From contig CAJLYG010000180.1 in the NCBI GenBank assembly GCA_905210845.1, positions 1 through 6,309 of the forward strand: DNA of 6,309 nucleotides, written 5' to 3'. The notes under the pieces are model-generated. The model was not told where the DNA came from and made no database searches. It worked only from the letters and a program-made list of their open reading frames with translations. The translations under genes and the position numbers were made by a program. This DNA is from an uncultured Prevotella sp. (lineage in GTDB: Bacteria; Bacteroidota; Bacteroidia; Bacteroidales; Bacteroidaceae). How positions within the stretch are numbered: position 1 is the stretch's first letter; the number at the start of each line of letters is the position of its first letter. Positions 1 to 4,860 of this stretch are shown in pieces.

Positions 1-675
1 TCTCTTTCACAGGACAACTCTCCACTCTACATCGTAGACGGTTTCCCAGTTAGCTCTATCAGCGACATCGCTCCTAGCGAAATTCAGAGCATCGACGTAT
101 TGAAGGATGCTTCGTCTACTGCTATTTATGGTGCGCGTGGTGCAAACGGTGTAATCATCGTTACAACAAAGAGCGGAAAAGAGGGTAAGACTCAGGTTAA
201 CTTCAATGCATCTCTGGGATGGAAGAAGGTTACTAAGCTTATCAAGACAATGGATCCTTACAACTATGCATATTATCAGTATGAACTTGGTAATGATGCT
301 TACGGAAACTATGATGACCTTGATATCTGGAAGTCAATCGAAGGACGTGACTATCAGGATGAGGTATTCGGCCGTACAGGTAACCAGAAACAGTATAACG
401 TGAACGTAAGCGGTGGTACCAAGGATATCAAGTACAACATCGGTTTCTCTCACAACGATGAGAAGAGCATCATGCAGGGTTCTGGCTACGCCAAGAACAA
501 TGTAAACGCCAATGCCTTCGTGATGATGGTCTGGGGCATCTCATCTACGAACACCCCTACTCGCTTCGGGAACATACCGTGTGTCACTTCTTTCATAGAA
601 GTGGGTATTCCATCAGGGAGGATTCCCGCATTGGACGGGATATACTCCTGGACATACCGCGGACTGTCTGGGTAG
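1..675 (+). CDS. SusC/RagA-family TonB-linked outer-membrane receptor, internal fragment, 3' end replaced at about 516
   Basis: The frame is open at the left window edge, so the start, signal peptide and any carboxypeptidase-like N-terminal domain lie outside. The translated part contains the TonB plug domain hallmarks of SusC proteins: [11 protein letters not shown] near residue 7, [20 protein letters not shown] around residues 29-48, then [12 protein letters not shown]. Next comes the linker and first barrel strands ([20 protein letters not shown], then [12 protein letters not shown]). Family members span about 1000 residues, form 22-strand outer-membrane barrels and import glycans or peptides with a SusD lipoprotein. 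Family resemblance stops at about codon 172 (base 516). The remaining codons to the TAG at 673-675 are antisense trpF sequence and are not receptor-like. The in-frame TTG at 100 is a Leu codon inside the plug, not a start. The gene is therefore a 5'-open, 3'-broken fragment; no susD is visible. Confidence 0.9.
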   Translation, partial: SLSQDNSPLYIVDGFPVSSISDIAPSEIQSIDVLKDASSTAIYGARGANGVIIVTTKSGKEGKTQVNFNASLGWKKVTKLIKTMDPYNYAYYQYELGNDAYGNYDDLDIWKSIEGRDYQDEVFGRTGNQKQYNVNVSGGTKDIKYNIGFSHNDEKSIMQGSGYAKNNVNANAFVMMVWGISSTNTPTRFGNIPCVTSFIEVGIPSGRIPALDGIYSWTYRGLSG

Positions 676-761
676 AAGATCAGTCCCAACAGGTCGATGC
701 CTAAGGCAGCGACAGCACTTATATTCTCGGGATTGCGCATCCCACAAACCTTGATAATCAT
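486..761 (-). pseudogene. trpF: Phosphoribosylanthranilate isomerase, N-terminal part only
   Basis: TrpF converts N-(5-phosphoribosyl)anthranilate to CdRP, the step between TrpD and TrpC in tryptophan synthesis. Residues 1-82 match the N-terminal third to half of this (beta/alpha)8 enzyme: MIIKVCGMRNPENI with the catalytic Cys6, [17 protein letters not shown] (family pattern GF.F...SPR.V), and KRVGVFVDE. The family usually has about 200-220 residues. From codon 83 on, the frame runs into antisense susC DNA, adds nine unrelated residues (ALAFTLFLA) and stops at 486-488. The general-acid Asp and the C-terminal phosphate-binding loops are missing, so this piece alone cannot be active. The ATG at 761 lies 34 nt after the trpC stop, consistent with one transcript. 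If the join is an assembly artefact, the real gene is probably intact. Confidence 0.88.
508..524. other. Junction between the susC and trpF fragments
   Basis: To the left, plus-strand codons read as SusC (NNVNANA). To the right, minus-strand codons read as TrpF ([16 protein letters not shown]). The two homologies meet between about 508 and 524, and each gene loses its 3' half there. No insertion-sequence end, direct repeat or attachment site is visible at the join. The exact breakpoint cannot be placed because a few bases (around AATGCC) may be shared. A genomic deletion between two convergent genes, or a chimeric assembly join, would both give this structure. Confidence 0.75.
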
Positions 762-795
762 ATCGTCAAAATCGCATTATTTGAACGTCATCATG

Positions 796-1608
796 TTATT
801 GTCTCAACACGGAGATAAAATCGGCCAAAGCCTGCCCCGGATCGTCCGTCTTCATGAAACTCTCACCGATAAGGAAGCCGTTGAATCCTGCCTGCCTCAA
901 CTTCCTGACAGTCTCAGGATGACTGATTCCACTCTCACTGACAGTACAAGCATGGTCAGGAAGACGTCCGGCAAGACGGAAAGAGTTGTCTACATCCGTA
1001 ATAAAAGTGCCTAAGTTGCGGTTGTTGATACCATACATATCCGGTTCCAATGCCGCATAGTCCAGGTCATGCTCACTGTGCATTTCCAACAATACCTCCA
1101 ATCCGATTTCATGAGCAGTACGGAGCAAGGAACTGCATTCTTCCACGGTCAGGTCGGCAGCAATCAACAGAACTGCAGATGCACCCACGTAGCGAGCCTG
1201 GAACAACTGATATTCATCCACCACGAAGTTCTTGTATAGAATGGGGATGGTAACCCCCGACTCCCTTGCTGTCAGGATAAAATCGTCATATCCGCCGAAG
1301 TACGCAGTATCAGTAAGGATGCTCAATGCCGAGGCTCCATTCTGCTGGTAGGAAAGGGGGATCACCGAAGCCTTCCCATCTTTCTTGATCCAGCCTTTTG
1401 ATGGGCTTTTCCTCTTGAACTCCGAGATGATACCGGTGTCGGATGCCAACAGGGCTGCTCTCATAGAGCCGCCCACCTGCACGCTTCCCTGCTCATCAAT
1501 CTTCTGACTGACCATCTGGTAGAGGCGGTGACTGGGCAATACCTGCTTGAACTCCTCCACCTCGACCCGCTTATGGGCCACGATTTCCTCTAAGATGTCT
1601 TTCATCAT
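796..1608 (-). CDS. trpC: Indole-3-glycerol-phosphate synthase
   Basis: This cytoplasmic (beta/alpha)8 enzyme closes the indole ring: CdRP becomes indole-3-glycerol phosphate, with loss of CO2 and water. The 270 residues are a normal single-domain length, not a TrpC-TrpF fusion. Visible family signatures are EFKRKSPSKGWI (Glu63 and Lys65, substrate and catalytic residues), ILYKNFVVDEYQLFQAR (Lys126, the candidate general acid), GASAVLLIAADL, LLEMHSE (Glu175), GINNRNL (Asn195/196), SESGI (Glu225-Ser226) and FLIGESFMK, the phosphate-binding end. The start ATG at 1608 overlaps the trpD TGA (ATGA). A second ATG follows at once at 1605, so the true start may be one codon later. The overlap suggests translational coupling to trpD. 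The TAA is at 796-798. Expression should depend on the leader upstream of trpD. Confidence 0.96.
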   Translation of the reverse strand: MMKDILEEIVAHKRVEVEEFKQVLPSHRLYQMVSQKIDEQGSVQVGGSMRAALLASDTGIISEFKRKSPSKGWIKKDGKASVIPLSYQQNGASALSILTDTAYFGGYDDFILTARESGVTIPILYKNFVVDEYQLFQARYVGASAVLLIAADLTVEECSSLLRTAHEIGLEVLLEMHSEHDLDYAALEPDMYGINNRNLGTFITDVDNSFRLAGRLPDHACTVSESGISHPETVRKLRQAGFNGFLIGESFMKTDDPGQALADFISVLRQ

Positions 1609-2615
1609 GAATTGAATGCCACGAATTTCTGGAATGTTGCCAATGCCTTCCCACTCTCAATGGAATCACGGGCGATCTCGATACACTCATGAATATCTTT
1701 CTTTCCTTTCTCCAACACTTGGATGCCAAAGGCTGCATTGGCAAGGACCACATTCTTCTGACCAGGGAGGGCATGGTCGGCGAGCACGTTATCGAAGATC
1801 TGTGCGGCCTCTTCCTCAGTGGCACCAGCCAAGAGTTCCTCTGGCTTGCAAAGTGGGAAGCCAAGGTCAGCAGGCTTAAAGACCTTCTCATAGTCATTGG
1901 TCGTCACCTTGAAATCACTGGTCAGGGAGATCTCGTCATAGCCATCTATGCTGTTCACGATCCCATAATCCATGCCCAATTTCTGGTAAACATTATTATA
2001 TAGGCGCATCTGGTCGAGATTAGCGACACCTAACAACTGGCACTGGGGCTGTGACGGGTTGACGATGGGTCCTAACAGGTTGAAGAAAGTAGGGAAAGGC
2101 AATGCCTTCCGGATCGGTCCCACAAATTTCATGGCCTTGGCAAACAACTGTGCATGCAGATAAACGATCCCCACTTCGTCTAAGCATCGGTTGAGCTTGT
2201 CGATGTCATCCGTGAACTTCACTCCATGCTCTCTGATCACATTCGAGGCCCCGCTCACGGAAGTTGCAGCGAAATTACCATGCTTGGCTACCTTATAACC
2301 TGCACCGGCAATGACGAAACAGGATGTGGTCGAGATGTTAAACGTATTCTTGCGGTCGCCACCTGTCCCCACGACATCAATATAACGATCGTTATGCAGG
2401 CGTACGGGCACGCCAGTCTCCAGGATGCCATCCCTGAATCCTAACAGCTCATCAACGGTAATGCCCCGCATTTGGATCCCAGTCAACAGTGCCGTGATCT
2501 CACAATCGTTGAACTCATTCTTCGTAATGCCCACAAGAATGTTCTTCGTATCCTCACGAGACAGTTCCTCGTGATTCAACATCCTGTCCAAATAATCTTT
2601 CATTGCCATAGTCAT
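1605..2615 (-). CDS. trpD: Anthranilate phosphoribosyltransferase
   Basis: TrpD transfers phosphoribose from PRPP to anthranilate, giving N-(5-phosphoribosyl)anthranilate; it is a cytoplasmic Mg-dependent enzyme. The 336 residues fit the stand-alone family (about 330-345), with no fused TrpG amidotransferase domain. Motifs in order are VVGTGGDRKNTFNIST (GTGGD at 83-87, PRPP site), KHGN (111-114) followed by SVSGASNV, GPIRKALPFPTFFNLLGPIVNP (anthranilate side, Arg169 region), and DGYDE (224-228, metal-binding Asp-Glu). Four ATGs are close together: those at 2615, 2609 and 2603 are in frame, and the one at 2620 is not. The homologous part begins around MKDYLDRM at 2603, so the exact start is uncertain by four codons. 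It is the first enzyme gene of the visible operon; trpE, trpG and trpB are not next to it. Confidence 0.96.
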   Translation of the reverse strand: MTMAMKDYLDRMLNHEELSREDTKNILVGITKNEFNDCEITALLTGIQMRGITVDELLGFRDGILETGVPVRLHNDRYIDVVGTGGDRKNTFNISTTSCFVIAGAGYKVAKHGNFAATSVSGASNVIREHGVKFTDDIDKLNRCLDEVGIVYLHAQLFAKAMKFVGPIRKALPFPTFFNLLGPIVNPSQPQCQLLGVANLDQMRLYNNVYQKLGMDYGIVNSIDGYDEISLTSDFKVTTNDYEKVFKPADLGFPLCKPEELLAGATEEEAAQIFDNVLADHALPGQKNVVLANAAFGIQVLEKGKKDIHECIEIARDSIESGKALATFQKFVAFNS

Positions 2616-2646
2616 ATCATTTTAAAAGTTGTTGTTTCCCTTTACG

Positions 2647-2680
2647 AAAAAAGCCTGTCGTAAGAACGGCAGGCCTTTTT
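2647..2680 (-). terminator. Intrinsic terminator hairpin in the trp leader (attenuator stem)
   Basis: In the transcribed direction the stem is GCCTGCCG (2674-2667), loop TTCTTA (2666-2661), CGACAGGC (2660-2653), then six T (2652-2647). This gives eight base pairs with one G-U wobble. The flanking A run (2680-2676) can extend the stem by pairing with the U tract. It lies 32 nt before the trpD start and after the leader ORF, so it would stop transcription before the structural genes. The mirrored A and T runs make it look bidirectional, but no plus-strand gene ends nearby. That supports a role in the trp leader. Confidence 0.82.
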
Positions 2681-2717
2681 GTATCTCATTTATCTACACG
2701 GCTTCGTAACTCACGAC
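2657..2717 (-). promoter_or_regulatory. Antiterminator pairing of the trp attenuator
   Basis: The RNA segment GUCGUGAG (2717-2710), which contains the leader stop codon UGA (2713-2711), is complementary to CUUACGAC (2664-2657) over eight pairs with one G-U. The second segment covers most of the terminator loop and the first four bases of its 3' arm, so the two structures exclude each other. A weaker upstream pairing is also possible: GUGGCGUCG (2741-2733, over the Trp codons) with CGAAGCCGU (2706-2698), with one internal mismatch. The pairings are read by eye; no folding energy was calculated. Confidence 0.65.
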
Positions 2718-2770
2718 TTTTGAAATCTTGAGCGACGCCACCACCATGCTGTAGATAATGCTATGTTCAT
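2711..2770 (-). CDS. trpL: Tryptophan operon leader peptide (three consecutive Trp codons)
   Basis: This short ORF of 19 codons plus TGA reads MNIALSTAWWWRRSRFQKS. Three TGG codons in a row (2746-2738) are very unlikely by chance, and they sit in the leader of a tryptophan operon. The ATG lies about 28 nt after a consensus -7 box, in an A-rich context typical of Bacteroidota translation starts. The peptide is expected to have no function of its own; its translation senses charged tRNA-Trp. A ribosome stalled at the Trp codons leaves the segment 2717-2710 free to form the antiterminator. A ribosome that reaches the stop codon covers that segment and lets the terminator at 2674-2653 form. Leader-peptide attenuation is classic for enterobacterial trp operons; its assignment here is inferred from sequence. 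Confidence 0.82.
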   Translation of the reverse strand: MNIALSTAWWWRRSRFQKS

Positions 2771-2797
2771 CTTATGTTATATTTTTATTTTCGGTTG

Positions 2798-2828
2798 CAA
2801 ATATACTGCATTTATCTGAAACAACAAA
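2798..2828 (-). promoter_or_regulatory. Promoter of the trpL-trpDCF transcript
   Basis: On the minus strand TTTG (2828-2825) is followed after 19 nt by TATATTTG (2805-2798), an exact match to the Bacteroidota housekeeping consensus TTTG-N19-21-TAnnTTTG. Transcription would begin around 2790-2794, about 20-25 nt before the trpL ATG. That leaves a leader of about 175-180 nt ahead of trpD. Confidence 0.8.
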
Positions 2829-2992
2829 CTTTTTGATCACTTTTTTAGTCGAATCCTTTCATTTTTATGTATCCTCTTATAATAAGGTATGGCAAGGATC
2901 CATCTGCGTTTACAATTTTATCAGGTGAAGATACAATAAACAAGATGCCCTGTCGTTCTATCAATATCAGAATCATAAAAAAGGAATCGCCT

Positions 2993-3118
2993 ATGAAGCT
3001 TTTTACACTTGAAGAGTCGCAGCCTTCCCAGAAGACTTTAAACATGATCCGGCAGATAGCCTATACCTACCGGGTGATTCAGGTGAATGGCAAAAATGAA
3101 GCGTATTGCCTCAACTAA
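2993..3118 (+). CDS. Small conserved-type hypothetical protein upstream of rpe
   Basis: This 41-residue ORF begins MKLFTLEESQPSQKTLNMIRQ and ends in NGKNEAYCLN. An AAGGA sequence seven to eight bases before the ATG at 2993 supports this start. The longer in-frame extension back to 2867 runs through AT-rich intergenic DNA and is not credible. The composition is soluble, with no signal peptide or membrane segment. A PSQKT motif followed by an aromatic IAYTYRV stretch resembles short uncharacterised proteins I associate with Bacteroidales; this is recall, not a search. No function is proposed. It ends 21 nt before rpe with no terminator between them, so the two are probably co-transcribed. No convincing TAnnTTTG box was found on the plus strand between 2829 and 2992. 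Confidence 0.68.
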   Translation: MKLFTLEESQPSQKTLNMIRQIAYTYRVIQVNGKNEAYCLN

Positions 3119-3139
3119 ACTCAATTTAAAACAATAACA

Positions 3140-3799
3140 ATGGAAACACTCATCTCTCCTTCTCTTTTATCTGCCGACTTCCTGAACTTAGGGAATGAAG
3201 TGGATATGATCAACAAGAGCGAGGCGGATTGGCTTCACATGGACATCATGGATGGTGTCTTCGTCCCCAATATTTCTTTCGGGTTCCCCGTTATGGAAGC
3301 TGTCGCCAAGCGGTGCAAGAAGCCGCTCGATGTCCACTTGATGATCGTCAAGCCTGAACGCTATATCCAACAGGTAGCGCAAGTGGGAGCCATGATGATG
3401 AACGTGCATGTAGAGGCTTGCACCCATCTGCACCGGACCATACAGGAAATCCATGCCACAGGGATGAAGGCGGGCGTTACCTTAAACCCGTCAACGCCGG
3501 TTTGCCTCTTAGAAGATATCATCCGCGACGTGGACATGGTGCTGTTGATGAGCGTCAACCCGGGATTCGGGGGCCAGAAGTTCATCGAAAACACAATTGC
3601 TAAAGTTGGAAGGTTACGCCGACTGATCCAGGAATCCGGCAGTCATGCACTCATCGAGGTCGATGGTGGCGTACAAGCAGAAACCGCGCCCCGCCTCGTC
3701 AAGGCTGGCGTGAACGTATTGGTAAGTGGAAGCTATGTCTTTAAGTCCACAGATCCCATTGCTGAGATACATGCCTTAAAGCAATTAAGGCAACTTTAA
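3140..3799 (+). CDS. rpe: Ribulose-phosphate 3-epimerase
   Basis: Rpe interconverts D-ribulose 5-phosphate and D-xylulose 5-phosphate in the pentose phosphate pathway; it is a cytoplasmic metal-dependent TIM barrel. The 219 residues are of normal length. Signatures in order are ISPSLLSADF (6-14), WLHMDIMDGVFVPNISFG with metal ligand His33 and catalytic/metal Asp35, DVHLMI with His66, LNPSTP (115-120), MSVNPGFGGQKFI (the flexible phosphate-covering loop), IEVDGGV with the second catalytic Asp175, and VSGSYVFKS. All four metal-binding positions are present. The start ATG at 3140 follows an A-rich AAAACAATAACA stretch, the usual Bacteroidota style. Its stop TAA (3797-3799) overlaps the stop of the convergent sigma gene. 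No intrinsic terminator is visible after it. Confidence 0.96.
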   Translation: METLISPSLLSADFLNLGNEVDMINKSEADWLHMDIMDGVFVPNISFGFPVMEAVAKRCKKPLDVHLMIVKPERYIQQVAQVGAMMMNVHVEACTHLHRTIQEIHATGMKAGVTLNPSTPVCLLEDIIRDVDMVLLMSVNPGFGGQKFIENTIAKVGRLRRLIQESGSHALIEVDGGVQAETAPRLVKAGVNVLVSGSYVFKSTDPIAEIHALKQLRQL

Positions 3800-4392
3800 T
3801 CCAACTGAAGGGTGATATGGTGCGACTGGACCATTCTCCTCAGGTTGAGAATAGCATAGCGCATCCTGCCCAAGGCGGTGTTGATGCTGACGTTCGTCAT
3901 CTCGGCAATCTCCTTAAAGGACAACTCTTGATAAAAACGCATGAACACTACCTCCCGTTGCGCGGCAGGGAGCATGTTCATCAGCTTCTTCACGTCCTCC
4001 AACACCTGGGCATTCACATACTGGCTCTCGATATTGCTATCCAAGATCCCATTGAAGTTCACATTCGAGAGATCATTGTCTGGGGTCGGTTCTATGACCT
4101 TGTCCGCTTTCTGACTGCGGTACAAGTCCATGATCACATTATGGGCAATACGCATCAGCCATGCACCAAACTTCCCACTATTGGTGTATTTGCCTTCCTG
4201 TAACTTAGTAATGACCTTTACGAATGTCTCCTGGAAGATATCATCTGCCGTCTCGCGATCACGGACAACAAATAAAATATAGGTATAAAGCTTCGATTGA
4301 TTGCGCGACAACAATAAATCAAATGCCCTATTATTACCTTCGACATAGGATAAGGCCAACTCTTCGTCAGTCATCTTACTTAGATTTCCCAT
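3796..4392 (-). CDS. RNA polymerase ECF-type (sigma-70 family) sigma factor
   Basis: The 198-residue protein has the two-domain layout of extracytoplasmic-function sigma factors. Region 2 runs from about residue 23 to 96, with AFDLLLSRNQSKLYTYI, the core-binding DDIFQETFVKV (50-60) and the -10 reading WLMRIAHNVIMDLYRSQKA. After a linker of about 40 residues comes region 4 (about 135-188) with LPAAQREVVFMRFYQELSFKEIAEM and the helix-turn-helix NVSINTALGRMRYAILNLRRM. Regions 1.2 and 3 are absent, as expected for the group. Neither flank encodes an anti-sigma factor, FecR or SusC/D partner, so it is an orphan and its regulon cannot be named. The ATG at 4392 has an AAGG directly against it, too close to act as a Shine-Dalgarno; Met7 at 4374 is an alternative start. 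It converges with rpe. Confidence 0.93.
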   Translation of the reverse strand: MGNLSKMTDEELALSYVEGNNRAFDLLLSRNQSKLYTYILFVVRDRETADDIFQETFVKVITKLQEGKYTNSGKFGAWLMRIAHNVIMDLYRSQKADKVIEPTPDNDLSNVNFNGILDSNIESQYVNAQVLEDVKKLMNMLPAAQREVVFMRFYQELSFKEIAEMTNVSINTALGRMRYAILNLRRMVQSHHITLQLD

Positions 4393-4461
4393 CCTTTTTT
4401 ACTTTTAATCCTTAGGTAAAAATTCACTATAGGCAATACGATTTGTTGTTATTAACCGTTG

Positions 4462-4493
4462 CAAAGATATAAAGTTTCTTTCATTCTCCCAAA
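4462..4493 (-). promoter_or_regulatory. Promoter of the ECF sigma factor gene
   Basis: TTTG (4493-4490), 20 nt, then TATCTTTG (4469-4462) on the minus strand match the Bacteroidota consensus exactly. The predicted start near 4457 gives a 5' untranslated region of about 60-65 nt before the ATG at 4392. The match is to the housekeeping sigma consensus, so basal expression probably does not need autoregulation. Confidence 0.75.
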
Positions 4494-4534
4494 TAATTCA
4501 CTTGAAAAATGACAATCCTACCCGGCATAAACAT

Positions 4535-4567
4535 AAAAAGAGGTTGGCGCAGGATGCTACCAACCTC
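4535..4567 (-). terminator. Intrinsic terminator on the minus strand
   Basis: In the minus direction the stem GAGGTTGG (4567-4560) pairs perfectly with CCAACCTC (4547-4540) around a 12-nt loop (4559-4548), and is followed by five T (4539-4535). The opposite direction has no T run after the stem, so it works on the minus strand only. No minus-strand coding gene lies upstream in the window. It therefore ends either the short transcript described here or antisense read-through from the GH28 region. Confidence 0.68.
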
Positions 4568-4608
4568 GAGGGATGATTTCAAAAAAATACGAAATCTGAA
4601 TAATCTTG
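4535..4608 (-). ncRNA. Candidate small RNA (or attenuated distal leader of the sigma gene)
   Basis: A consensus promoter (4645-4614) and a minus-strand terminator (4567-4535) bound a transcript of about 70-75 nt; the 5' end near 4608 is estimated from promoter geometry. It has no plausible ORF. It would fold into two hairpins. The first is GATTTC (4596-4591) with GAAATC (4580-4575) around a 10-nt U-rich loop. The second is the 8-bp terminator stem. No known RNA family was recognised. The alternative is that some transcripts read through to the sigma gene, which would make this a conditional leader. Confidence 0.42.
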
Positions 4609-4613
4609 TGCGG

Positions 4614-4645
4614 CAAATATAGAACTTATATTTGATAAAAGCAAA
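4614..4645 (-). promoter_or_regulatory. Promoter of the candidate small RNA
   Basis: On the minus strand TTTG (4645-4642), 20 nt, TATATTTG (4621-4614) fit the Bacteroidota consensus exactly. The region is very AT-rich, so chance matches are more likely than elsewhere. The terminator about 70 nt downstream makes a real transcription unit more plausible. Confidence 0.55.
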
Positions 4646-4793
4646 TAATAAGATAAAAAAGTTCATTTTTTAACATTTCAACTTTCAAGGGATGGGACAA
4701 AGGGAGTGCGCATAATCCTTTATCCATCAGCATGTTGACAAAAAATCCTATCTTTTAAACGATTTATCATACCTGGTTCTTGGCATTTCTATT

Positions 4794-4801
4794 TATCTTT
4801 G
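4794..4801 (+). promoter_or_regulatory. -7 promoter box of the GH28 gene
   Basis: TATCTTTG matches TAnnTTTG and lies about 60 nt before the GH28 ATG. No TTTG is found 19-21 nt upstream; only a weak TTG at 4780-4782 is near. A poor -33 element would fit a promoter that needs an activator, as is common for glycan-use genes, but this is inference. The resulting 5' untranslated region contains a short perfect hairpin, CGGGA (4816-4820) with TCCCG (4824-4828), of unknown role. Confidence 0.5.
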
Positions 4802-4860
4802 CATCATTACGGAATCGGGACTATCCCGTCTCCCTTTCATTAAAAAACAAACTCTTTATC

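Noticed and set aside
1571..1897. 108-codon minus-strand ORF overlapping the trpD-trpC boundary
   Set aside because: It is an out-of-frame shadow of trpD; trpD and trpC are fully supported by their motifs.
2612..2620. Minimal ORF ATG-ATA-TGA whose stop overlaps the trpD start
   Set aside because: Several ATGs cluster in this A/T-rich stretch by chance. With the attenuator already present, nothing else supports a start-stop regulatory element.
2642..2709. Ten-pair complementarity between TTACGAAGCC (2709-2700) and GGCTT-TTTT-CGTAA (2655-2642) in the trp leader
   Set aside because: It needs a 4-nt bulge and includes bases beyond the termination point. It is not nested with the antiterminator, so it was not used in the model.
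2867..2992. In-frame N-terminal extension of the small protein upstream of rpe back to an ATG at 2867
   Set aside because: The extension crosses AT-rich intergenic DNA, while the ATG at 2993 has a proper AAGGA site. The homologous-looking part begins at MKLF.
4627..4634. Plus-strand TATATTTG that could be a distal GH28 promoter
   Set aside because: It has only a poor TTG at a short spacing upstream and would give a leader of over 220 nt. The box at 4794-4801 is better placed.
4481..4666. 61-codon minus-strand ORF
   Set aside because: It is low-complexity, AT-driven sequence (MNFFILLFAFIKYKF...) that spans a promoter and a terminator and resembles no family.
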